Shown piece after piece: positions 17,392-23,839 of a stretch of 28,374 nucleotides of DNA. The stretch is taken from IMG/VR virus record IMGVR_UViG_3300042563_000961, positions 1 through 28,374 of that record. One strand, 5' to 3'. The notes beneath the pieces are model-generated. The model worked only from the letters and a program-made list of their open reading frames with translations, made no database searches and was not told where the DNA came from. The stretch comes from a virus. Position numbers and translations under genes: made by a program. Every line of letters begins with the position of its first letter. Within the stretch, counting starts at the first letter, position 1.

Positions 17392-17825
17392 TTCAGTTTA
17401 AGCTCGCACAGGCTAATATCGTGTGCCGAACAGAAGAAACCTGGACCTAGGGTCGCAGGAATCCGCAGTCTTGCCGCTGAAGCAAGCACTTAACCACTAT
17501 CCTTTACAGGACGAGGATCGCAAATTCGCCGCGGTTTGGTTATTTGAAACAAGAATTTAGGCAAAATGAAGGGCTAGAGACGCCCTACGTAAGCAAGTAT
17601 GTTAGTGTATATTTGTTTACCGCCGCTGGAATAAGACACTGCTCGTGGTACAGGCCAACCGCCACTGTAATGCAGTAACACTAAGTGACATATGTTCAAC
17701 TCGAATAATGTTTTCTTTGCCCGGTCAGGGCAAAGTGTGACTGAACAATCTGAATAATATTATTTCGTCTTCGACGGAGTAATTGCTCTGAGTGTAAACG
17801 AAAGAGCAAATGAGCGTAAGCTCAT
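17392..17825 (+). other. Gene-free structured region, candidate noncoding RNA or degraded tRNA-like segment
   Basis: No open frame with coding character is seen in these 434 bases. Instead there are several hairpins on the plus strand: GCACA/TGTGC (17406-17426), CTTGC/GCAAG with a 7-base loop (17470-17486), ATCCT/AGGAT (17499-17518), AGGGC/GCCCT with a 7-base loop (17570-17586), an 8-bp stem CTTTGCCC/GGGCAAAG with loop GGTCA (17715-17735), CGTC/GACG with loop TTC (17766-17776), TTGCTCT/AGAGCAA (17783-17809), and AATGAGC/GCTCATT capped by a GTAA tetraloop (17809-17826). Read on the minus strand, 17470-17499 resembles a tRNA D-arm plus anticodon arm (TAGTGGTTAAG, then a loop TTCAGCG with U33), but no acceptor stem or T-loop follows. 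It may be a processed RNA, a long 3' leader/terminator zone of the gp55 operon, or an old tRNA remnant. Strand and limits are uncertain. Confidence 0.4.
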
Positions 17826-17826
17826 T
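17809..17826 (+). terminator. GTAA-capped hairpin next to the late promoter
   Basis: AATGAGC and GCTCATT pair perfectly over 7 bp with the GNRA-type loop GTAA. The stem abuts the late promoter box. It lacks a following T-run, so it is more likely an RNA stability/processing element or weak stop for upstream transcripts than a full intrinsic terminator. Confidence 0.35.
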
Positions 17827-17833
17827 ATAAATA
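17826..17833 (+). promoter_or_regulatory. Exact T4-type late promoter (TATAAATA)
   Basis: TATAAATA is identical to the T4 late promoter consensus recognised by gp55. It lies 23 bases before the ATG at 17857, so a start near 17838 leaves a short leader containing CAGGAT as ribosome site. No -35 box is expected. It fits late expression of the two virion-like genes that follow. Confidence 0.7.
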
Positions 17834-17856
17834 ACAAATACATTCAGGATATTGTT

Positions 17857-19227
17857 ATGGACATGCACCAATTATCTGCTAGATTAAGACAAATAGAAAA
17901 TTCTCCTAAGAAATCTATATTTGAAAGTATAGGTCACGGCGATCAATATTTTACTACTTGGGAAAGAGAGATTCACCCTTTACTATGTGAGGTTGCGTTA
18001 CAACCTGACCAGATTCAACAACTGTTTAAAAGCATAGAAACTGGTGCCGGCAGAAGTATGCTAGGTAAAGTGGGCGATGCTGCTGGTGCTGCCAAGGATA
18101 AGATAGGTGATGTGTGGTTTAATAAATTTGGAGGTATGCTACAAAGTAGTGCTCCTGTTCAAGCATTTGATCAAAAGTTTGAAGAAATTAAAACATCTAT
18201 TGCTGCAAAGAATCCCAAGCTAGCGGCTCAGCTGGCCAAATACGGAGAGTTTGCTAAGAGCAATCCTAACCTACATAAATTCTTGTTGGCCATTGCAGGT
18301 TCAGCCGCAGCCGCATTAGGTGTAGCGGCAGCAGGAGGAGTAGCTGCCGGAGCATTAGCAATAGGAACAGGCACTGGTATTGCAGTAGGCATTTTAAACA
18401 TTGCTGACCGGTTACTACAAGGTCAAAAAGCATCAACTGCTATCGGTCGTGGTGCTACTACAGGTGCCATTGCAGGCTTAGCCGCAGGTGGAGCAGCTAA
18501 AATTGGAGACATGGTTAAGGCAGGATTAAAGTCTGATATTATTGCAGATTTAAGAGGCATGAAGATCATGAGACATGATATGGATTATAACGGTGCTATA
18601 TTCAATGCCGTTACTAAGGAACCAGAAACATCAGCGTTAAAAAATGCATTTGATTCATTAATGCCAAAGTTCGGGTCAGGCGGAGTAGTTGATCCTAATG
18701 CAGTCAATAAGTTTGCAGAAATGATGGCAAAAGTTTCTAGCCCTGAATATCAAGAAATGATTGGTAAAACTAGAGAAATTGCCATAGCCGCTAAAGACGC
18801 CGCCAAATCAAGTATTGCGTTAGTTACTCAGTTACAACAAGTAGGCGCAGCAGTTGCAGGTGGTGTAGCCAGTGCGGCAACTAATCAACAACCACCTGCA
18901 CCAGTAAAAGAATCTCTAAATAATAAACAACTTAACGAACTGTTTGGTATTACAGGCAATAAAGTAGATGCTAGTACATTACAAAAAGCATGGGCGAAAG
19001 CAGGCAGTCCGACAGACAGCGATGAAGTTGCTAAGATATTACAAAGTGCAGGTGTGGATCCAGCAGTAATATCTAAGACTTTTACTGATATGTCACTGCC
19101 AGCACCAGCAGGCAAAGTTCAACCAACAATGGGTGCAGAACCGGTAAATATCAAAGACATGCTTGATCAGATATTGAAACTAGACCCTAAAGCTCAACAG
19201 CAAGTATTAGCATATCTTAAGAAATAA
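17857..19227 (+). CDS. Unknown virion-type protein with Gly/Ala membrane-like segments
   Basis: 456 residues; I do not recognise a named family. Residues 1-65 are a soluble helical head (LSARLRQIENSPKKSIFES, ALQPDQIQQLFKSIE). Residues 142-183 are a long hydrophobic Ala/Gly stretch (LLAIAGSAAAALGVAAAGG onward) and 197-214 a second (GRGATTGAIAGLAAGG), resembling glycine-zipper or membrane-insertion segments. The C-terminus holds two small helical units: LNELFGITGNKVDASTLQKA, and SPTDSDEVAKILQSAGVDP followed by a Pro/Ala linker and a final helix (IKDMLDQILKLDPKAQQQVL). The exact late promoter directly upstream points to a late, probably virion or lysis-related product. A protein ejected with DNA and inserted in the inner membrane is one option, a holin-like or membrane-anchored assembly factor another. 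The start is set by the promoter distance and CAGGATATTGTT leader. Confidence 0.7.
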   Translation: MDMHQLSARLRQIENSPKKSIFESIGHGDQYFTTWEREIHPLLCEVALQPDQIQQLFKSIETGAGRSMLGKVGDAAGAAKDKIGDVWFNKFGGMLQSSAPVQAFDQKFEEIKTSIAAKNPKLAAQLAKYGEFAKSNPNLHKFLLAIAGSAAAALGVAAAGGVAAGALAIGTGTGIAVGILNIADRLLQGQKASTAIGRGATTGAIAGLAAGGAAKIGDMVKAGLKSDIIADLRGMKIMRHDMDYNGAIFNAVTKEPETSALKNAFDSLMPKFGSGGVVDPNAVNKFAEMMAKVSSPEYQEMIGKTREIAIAAKDAAKSSIALVTQLQQVGAAVAGGVASAATNQQPPAPVKESLNNKQLNELFGITGNKVDASTLQKAWAKAGSPTDSDEVAKILQSAGVDPAVISKTFTDMSLPAPAGKVQPTMGAEPVNIKDMLDQILKLDPKAQQQVLAYLKK

Positions 19228-19238
19228 TAGGAACTCAT

Positions 19239-20384
19239 ATGAAAATTTCTCAACTCGTAGCAACAAAAACAAAAACACCATATTATGAAAGTGTTGCTAG
19301 TAGACTACCAAGAAAAATAAAATCTCAGCAGCACCTTTTAAATCTAGGGTATGTAATCACAGTCCAGGATTTAGGACTATCAAGAGCAAAAGCACTAGAT
19401 GAATCTTTTGCTGTTAATTTAATTAATTCATATCATAAGCAATGTTTAAACGAAGGAGTTGGTTCCTTCTTAGGAAAAGCTGCCGGTAACGTTGCAGGAG
19501 CAGTAGGTGCCGCAGGCCGTGGGATAAAAAATGCATGGGCTGATGCTAAAAAAGGATACTCTGATGCTAAAGCATCGTGGGATCCGGCTACCGGTGCTGC
19601 ACCGGCAGCACCCGGTACACCTCCAGCAGGTGGTACACCTCCGGCAGCAGGCGGAGCAGAACCGGCTACGCCACCAAGTACTTACGCAACACCAGCGGGA
19701 GGCGGCGACACTGGGCGCCCATATGTTGCTCAACCTGGTGCAGGCGCGGCACCTGAAGCACCTGCAACGGGCGCAGCACCTGAAGCACCAACTGCATCTG
19801 CACCGGCAGGTGATATAGGAAGTATAATGCAGGCTATTGATAAGTTAGATAAACCTACTAAGCAACAGCTAGCAGGCGAGTTAGAAAAGAGTATTAATGC
19901 CCCTGAGCCAGCAGCAGACAAACCAGCAGCTGGTAAACCAGGCGCAGCACCAGGTACACCTCCGGCAGCAGGCGGAGCAACACCTCCAGCAGCACCAGGT
20001 ACACCTCCGGCAGCAGGCGGAGCAACACCTCCGGCAGCACCAGGTGCAGCACCGGCAACAGAGCCACAAGGATCTATATACGATCCTGCAAAAGCTGCCG
20101 CTGATAAATTAGCAAAAAATCAAGCAGATGCTGACCAACGTAATGCTGACATAGAAAAAACAAAACAAGCTAATGCGGCTAAAGCACAACAAGATGCTGC
20201 CATTAAAGCAGCCGCAGATGCTGCCCGTGCTAAACCAGGATTCCAACAATCTCCAGAAGATAAATTGGCTATCAAAGCTGCTGAGCGAGCAGGCATTAGA
20301 GAATCTGAAGAAAAGAAAAAGAAACTTAAGAAGAAGAAAATAGTTGCAGAATTTAAGAGCAACTTTTTAGGAATGATGATTTAA
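19239..20384 (+). CDS. Unknown late protein with Pro/Ala/Gly repeat region
   Basis: 381 residues. A folded head of about 75 residues (MKISQLVATKTKTPYYESVA, QQHLLNLGYVITVQDLGLSR, FAVNLINSYHKQCLNEG) is followed by a Gly/Ala helix, then roughly residues 115-290 of Ala/Pro/Gly/Thr-rich low complexity interrupted by a short helix (SIMQAIDKLDKPTKQQLAGELEK is its neighbourhood). A charged Lys/Ala-rich helix (residues ~300-345) and a basic end (EKKKKLKKKK) finish it. It starts 11 bases after the previous stop behind GGAACT and shares its late transcript. The layout of head, extended linker and coiled tail suggests a flexible virion or assembly protein; no enzyme motif is seen. Its stop codon overlaps the stop of the convergent minus-strand ORF. 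Confidence 0.7.
   Translation: MKISQLVATKTKTPYYESVASRLPRKIKSQQHLLNLGYVITVQDLGLSRAKALDESFAVNLINSYHKQCLNEGVGSFLGKAAGNVAGAVGAAGRGIKNAWADAKKGYSDAKASWDPATGAAPAAPGTPPAGGTPPAAGGAEPATPPSTYATPAGGGDTGRPYVAQPGAGAAPEAPATGAAPEAPTASAPAGDIGSIMQAIDKLDKPTKQQLAGELEKSINAPEPAADKPAAGKPGAAPGTPPAAGGATPPAAPGTPPAAGGATPPAAPGAAPATEPQGSIYDPAKAAADKLAKNQADADQRNADIEKTKQANAAKAQQDAAIKAAADAARAKPGFQQSPEDKLAIKAAERAGIRESEEKKKKLKKKKIVAEFKSNFLGMMI
19953..20042 (+). repeat. Two 45-bp tandem repeats (15-residue Pro/Ala unit)
   Basis: Two head-to-tail copies of a 45-base unit (19953-19997, 19998-20042) encode GTPPAAGGATPPAAP twice; they differ at the CCA/CCG codon near the unit's end. A partial, diverged copy lies near 19614-19665. 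The unit keeps the reading frame, so copy number can change without breaking the protein. Confidence 0.85.
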
Positions 20385-20608
20385 AAGAACGGTAATCCTG
20401 AATCTTTAGTAGCCTTAAGATTGTCTTCAATAATATTTGTAATACAAGTTCTATCTTCAGGCGTTAATAAAAATGCTTCAGAGAATGATAGTCCACCTCG
20501 CATATACCAAGTTAGTCTAAACAATTCTTCGCGCATGGCTTTTGTATCATTTTCATAATCTCTTACAACTTTGTTTATTCCATCAAAGTCGAGATACAAA
20601 AGCCTCAT
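20381..20608 (-). CDS. -1 frame extension of the gp26-like protein (probable frameshift product)
   Basis: 75 codons after an ATG that overlaps the upstream stop as ATGA (MRLLYLDFDGINKVVRDYEN ... TPEDRTCITNIIEDNLKAT). The sequence has a normal soluble helical composition. No Shine-Dalgarno site precedes the ATG; the upstream bases are ACTTTTTTCGT. It lies in the -1 frame of the gp26-like gene. A slip on the T_TTT_TTC heptamer (20617-20611) would join residue 289 of the gp26-like protein through one Arg codon (CGT) to these 75 residues, giving a 365-residue fusion. Such G/GT-type fusions act as tape measure chaperones in lambda and many other tailed phages. Independent start by coupling at ATGA is the alternative. 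The stop overlaps that of the convergent gene at 20384. Confidence 0.75.
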   Translation of the reverse strand: MRLLYLDFDGINKVVRDYENDTKAMREELFRLTWYMRGGLSFSEAFLLTPEDRTCITNIIEDNLKATKDSGLPFF

Positions 20609-20617
20609 ACGAAAAAA
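20537..20617 (-). promoter_or_regulatory. Programmed -1 ribosomal frameshift signal
   Basis: On the minus strand, the heptamer T TTT TTC (20617-20611) is in the zero frame (ACT TTT TTC GTA TGA). After a 6-base spacer comes a perfect 12-bp stem: GGCTTTTGTATC at 20604-20593 pairs with GATACAAAAGCC at 20548-20537. The 44-base loop holds a second stem, CGACTTTG (20591-20584) with CAAAGTTG (20573-20566), 8 bp with one G-U pair. Heptamer, spacer length and structured downstream RNA are the three standard elements of -1 frameshifting, and the shift leads into the open 75-codon frame. Confidence 0.75.
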
Positions 20618-21477
20618 GTTGATGGATCAAACACTAGTGGAACTTCGATAAATTCTGTAGTAATACCCCTAGCTCGCATTGCTTCAGTAACTGGAACCTG
20701 TATTGGTTTAATTGCATTAATATCTTTTAATCGATCAAGATGATTTTGAATTACGTTAAAAATGTCTTTGTCAACATTTTCAATAAACTCTTTAATATGT
20801 TTAGGATTGTCAGTGGGTCCTTGACTTGAATCAATTCTAAATATGCTATGTTCGACTATTCCAATGGTTACTTCACTTAATTTGTTAAAACTTTCTTTAA
20901 ATGCCCGTATCTTTTCTTCATCACTGGCTGTATTGTTGTTGGCAATCTGTAACATTTTTTGTGTTTCAAATGTACTTACTGCACTGGTACTAATTCGTTT
21001 ATAGTCCATAGGACGAACATATACAGTTAAATCTTCGTTAATTGGAACAACTGGATCCCAGGTAATGTTGGCCATTAAACTGTCCATTACATTTCGAAGA
21101 TCTATTGTATATTCCATCTCATCTTCATCGTTTAATGTAATAGGTGTAACCATTTTTTCACCGTAGGTTGCAAGTCTAATACCAATAAGAATAACATCTA
21201 AATCAATGCTAGGAACATTCCATGCATTTTTAACATGAGGTATACAATGTTGGATCACATCAACAACTGCCTGTCCGCTCATTACGGCATCGGGAACTTT
21301 TAACATAAGTTCATCTTTAGCAGTCATTGAGTAAACTGGATATTCTCCTGTTTCGGAAGCAGCCAGTGAACCAGCAGGCCAGAATTCGCCCTGACTCGGT
21401 AATCGAATATAGATTTTTGGTTGCCTCATGAATGAAGCTAACGGGTTTGGCTGAATATTTGGTACTGATGTGACCAT
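20605..21477 (-). CDS. gp26: gp26-like baseplate hub/tail assembly chaperone
   Basis: 290 residues from MVTSVPNIQPNPLASFMRQP. The ATG at 21477 was chosen over one at 21516 because TCGGAGAT precedes it and the conserved region begins soon after: FMRQPKIYIRLPSQGEFWPAGSL, then YPVYSMTAKDELMLKVPDAVMSG, then VIQHCIPHVKNAWNVPSIDLDVILIGIRLATYG. From memory this matches the T4 baseplate hub gp26 family found in aquatic T4-like phages. The zinc-type CxxC seen in some members between the helices is absent here. The C-terminal half is helical (FKESFNKLSEVTIGIVEHS). It faces the tape measure gene across a 74-base divergent promoter region and ends in a -1 frameshift signal, which suggests a tape-measure chaperone role. 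Confidence 0.8.
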   Translation of the reverse strand: MVTSVPNIQPNPLASFMRQPKIYIRLPSQGEFWPAGSLAASETGEYPVYSMTAKDELMLKVPDAVMSGQAVVDVIQHCIPHVKNAWNVPSIDLDVILIGIRLATYGEKMVTPITLNDEDEMEYTIDLRNVMDSLMANITWDPVVPINEDLTVYVRPMDYKRISTSAVSTFETQKMLQIANNNTASDEEKIRAFKESFNKLSEVTIGIVEHSIFRIDSSQGPTDNPKHIKEFIENVDKDIFNVIQNHLDRLKDINAIKPIQVPVTEAMRARGITTEFIEVPLVFDPSTFFV

Positions 21478-21490
21478 GGTTTTAATCTCC

Positions 21491-21498
21491 GATAAATA
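21491..21498 (+). promoter_or_regulatory. Late-promoter-like box before the tape measure gene
   Basis: GATAAATA on the plus strand, one base from TATAAATA, 53 bases before the tape measure start in the divergent gap. It overlaps the minus-strand leader of the gp26-like gene. Confidence 0.4.
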
Positions 21499-21519
21499 AA
21501 CAATGAATACTAACACTCT

Positions 21520-21527
21520 TATTTATG
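21520..21527 (-). promoter_or_regulatory. Late-promoter-like box before the gp26-like gene
   Basis: CATAAATA on the minus strand, one base from TATAAATA, 42 bases before the chosen start at 21477. The transcript start would lie near 21514, giving a leader with the GGAGAT ribosome site. It also supports the start at 21477, since one at 21516 would leave no leader. Confidence 0.45.
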
Positions 21528-21551
21528 TGCTCATATAACTCATAAAAAACA

Positions 21552-23828
21552 ATGGCAGACGTAACTGGCTCAATAGGCAACGAATACGTAGAACTGAATA
21601 ACGCGGCAACAGAAGCTACGTTAAAACTTCTACTTGCCGCCGTCACAGGCGGAAACGCCAAAGCGAATATCAACAGCATTGGTACTAAGGCAGGTATAGA
21701 TCCGGCCACAGTGGCCAAAGTCAACGACGGTCTTAAAAATTCAGCCGTAGCTGGTGAAAAAAGTGCAGGAGCATTTAATAAAGTTGCAGCGGGTGGTACT
21801 AGTGCAGCACAAGGACTTGATAGATTAAGTACTTCTCTATCACCATTAATTGATAAACTTTTAGCGGGTACAGCACAGGCCAGCGATGCGTTTGGTGCAT
21901 TAGAAAGACTTCCAGGCGTACTTGGTGTAGTTATGGGACTATTTGGTAAAGTAGCTACATATCAACAAGATAACGTAAAAACGTATCAGCAGATAACACA
22001 AGTAGGTGCAAATTTTGGAGGCAGCCTTACTGACCTTAGACAAGCGGCACTGAACACCTACATGAGTCTAACTGAGTTTGGAACGTTTGTAAAATCAAAC
22101 GGAGAAGCACTTGCAAGAATGGGCGGAAGTGTTGATGGCGGCACTCGAGCATTTGTACGGCTAAGCAAAGATTTAATTAGCAGTGAAATAGGTACAAATC
22201 TTATGGCGCTAGGATACAGTACTGAGCAAATTAACAGTACTATGGCAACCTACATTGCAAGCACCGGTGGTAGAACTCGTCAAGAAATGCAGAATACACA
22301 GGCGCTTGCTGCCTCTACTGCTGCGTATATGACTGAGCTAGATGCATTAACTCAGTTTACAGGCGTAAGTAAAGACAAACTTGCAGAAGAAGGTAAAAAG
22401 GCAGCACAAAACGAAGCATTCCAACGTAAACTTTCTACAATGGACGAAGCTGAACGTGCAAAAACTAAAGCAGCATATGACAAAGCAGCAGCCAGCGGTA
22501 TTGCTGGTGCAACTGATTTAGTAATGTCAACTGCATTAGGACTTCCACCTGTTACAAAAGCAGCTCAAACTTTACAAGGTGTAGCCCCTGGAGTAGCAGC
22601 AGGTTTTAACGCAATGACAAAAACTGCCATGGATCAAACCAAGACCATGAAAGATGTTAACTCAGAATACGGAAAAACACTGTTAGCAGGCAAGGCAGCA
22701 AGTCAGCAATTTGGTCAAACAGGTGATGCTATTGCAACCATGGGCGGAGAATACGGTCAGGTAATGAATGGACTTATCGGTGCTGAAAACAAGTTACGGA
22801 CACAAGGTATTGCTGACGAAAAAGATTATGACAAGCGTCAAGAAGAAATAAGACTAAACAGAATAAAACAGGAGAAGTCTCAAGCAGCAGTAATGGCTGA
22901 AACTGATAAAGCCTTTAAAGAAATAGGGCAATCAACTAACGATTTATTAAGTCCTGCTATTAAATGGGCTACAGAAATGATAGCAACTATGTCTAAAGGA
23001 CTAGCATTTCTTATAACAGGCTTTACTGAATTAAATTTAGGTGCAAAATTATTAGTTGCAGGTATTGCAGCTTTAGTATTATGGAAAAGCAAAGAACTAA
23101 TAGCAGAAAAACTGGCAATGGCCAAAGATAAAGCATCAGATGCAATTTCAAAAGCTAAAGGAATGGTTCCTGGCAGTTCACCTGCAACTGCATTGTGGGT
23201 TAGAATAGTTGGTAAAGGAATGGTTGGCGCTGCCGCCGGCGCTGAAGATATACTAGACAAGAAAGATAAAAATAAACCAGACACTACTAAACCAAGCACT
23301 GAGGGCGGCGGCAAGGCAAGTAAACTAGGTAAACTAGCCAATGCAGCTAAAGGCGGTATTGGTAGTCTAGCAGGCGGACTGGTATTAGATTATGCGGCAG
23401 ACAAAGCCCGAGAAAGCGGAAACGAAAAAACTGCCGCAGGACTCGATATAGGTAGCTCTGCACTATCCGGTGCTGGTATGGGTGCAATGATGGGCAGTAT
23501 TGTTCCTGGAGTAGGTACAGTAATTGGCGGCGCAGTAGGCGGATTAGTTGGCGGCGCTTATGGTGCTTATCAAAATTGGGGCGGTCTAACTGGTAAAAAA
23601 CCCATGGCTGATGGTGGTATTGTTGATAGTCCAACAAATGCACTTGTTGGTGAAGCTGGCCCGGAGATAGTCTCGCCGATCAAATACTTTGAAAATTTAC
23701 AGACCGAGCTAGTAACGTTAAATAAACAAACAGTAGAAATGCTGAGATTTCTGAAAGAAACCGCAGAACAAACTAGAAATACTGCGGAAGCTACCAAAGG
23801 GTTAAGCGGAGATCTTTTTAAATTTTAA
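21552..23828 (+). CDS. Tail tape measure protein (gp29 counterpart)
   Basis: 758 residues. The N-terminal two thirds are Ala/Gly-rich long helices with few aromatics (AALNTYMSLTEFGTFVKSNG, MNTQ-type repeats, AEEGKKAAQNEAFQRKLSTM). One hydrophobic segment lies at about residues 495-515 (AKLLVAGIAALVLWKSKE), followed by a glycine-zipper stretch (GMGAMMGSIVPGVGTVIGGA onward). The end carries the tape-measure signature ADGGIVDSPTNALVGEAGPE followed by IVSPI, then a heptad helix (LVTLNKQTVEMLRFLKETAE). Tape measures fix tail length and leave the tail ahead of DNA. T4 gp29 is 590 residues; at about 0.15 nm per residue this would suggest a tail near 110 nm (rule-of-thumb inference). Position between the gp26-like chaperone and portal fits. 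The start has no strong Shine-Dalgarno site. Confidence 0.85.
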   Translation: MADVTGSIGNEYVELNNAATEATLKLLLAAVTGGNAKANINSIGTKAGIDPATVAKVNDGLKNSAVAGEKSAGAFNKVAAGGTSAAQGLDRLSTSLSPLIDKLLAGTAQASDAFGALERLPGVLGVVMGLFGKVATYQQDNVKTYQQITQVGANFGGSLTDLRQAALNTYMSLTEFGTFVKSNGEALARMGGSVDGGTRAFVRLSKDLISSEIGTNLMALGYSTEQINSTMATYIASTGGRTRQEMQNTQALAASTAAYMTELDALTQFTGVSKDKLAEEGKKAAQNEAFQRKLSTMDEAERAKTKAAYDKAAASGIAGATDLVMSTALGLPPVTKAAQTLQGVAPGVAAGFNAMTKTAMDQTKTMKDVNSEYGKTLLAGKAASQQFGQTGDAIATMGGEYGQVMNGLIGAENKLRTQGIADEKDYDKRQEEIRLNRIKQEKSQAAVMAETDKAFKEIGQSTNDLLSPAIKWATEMIATMSKGLAFLITGFTELNLGAKLLVAGIAALVLWKSKELIAEKLAMAKDKASDAISKAKGMVPGSSPATALWVRIVGKGMVGAAAGAEDILDKKDKNKPDTTKPSTEGGGKASKLGKLANAAKGGIGSLAGGLVLDYAADKARESGNEKTAAGLDIGSSALSGAGMGAMMGSIVPGVGTVIGGAVGGLVGGAYGAYQNWGGLTGKKPMADGGIVDSPTNALVGEAGPEIVSPIKYFENLQTELVTLNKQTVEMLRFLKETAEQTRNTAEATKGLSGDLFKF

Positions 23829-23839
23829 AGTAAAATAAT

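Noticed and set aside
17437-17518. Functional tRNA gene on the minus strand
   Set aside because: D-arm-like box and anticodon arm are present, but the acceptor ends do not pair, the T-loop motif is missing and position 37 is C.
17392-17825. Group I intron or CRISPR array in the gene-free gap
   Set aside because: No intron core motifs recognised and no regularly spaced direct repeats; the gap does not split a gene.
20537-20604. 12-bp inverted repeat as a transcription terminator
   Set aside because: It lies within coding sequence, has a 44-base loop and no T-run after it on either strand; its distance from the slippery heptamer explains it better.
21478-21516. Longer start at 21516 for the gp26-like gene
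   Set aside because: It would begin at or before the transcript start of the likely late promoter and lacks a ribosome site; the ATG at 21477 has GGAGAT and precedes the conserved region.
22880-23341. 153-codon minus-strand ORF within the tape measure gene
   Set aside because: Opposite strand of an Ala/Gly-rich gene, no start signal; composition is that of a shadow.
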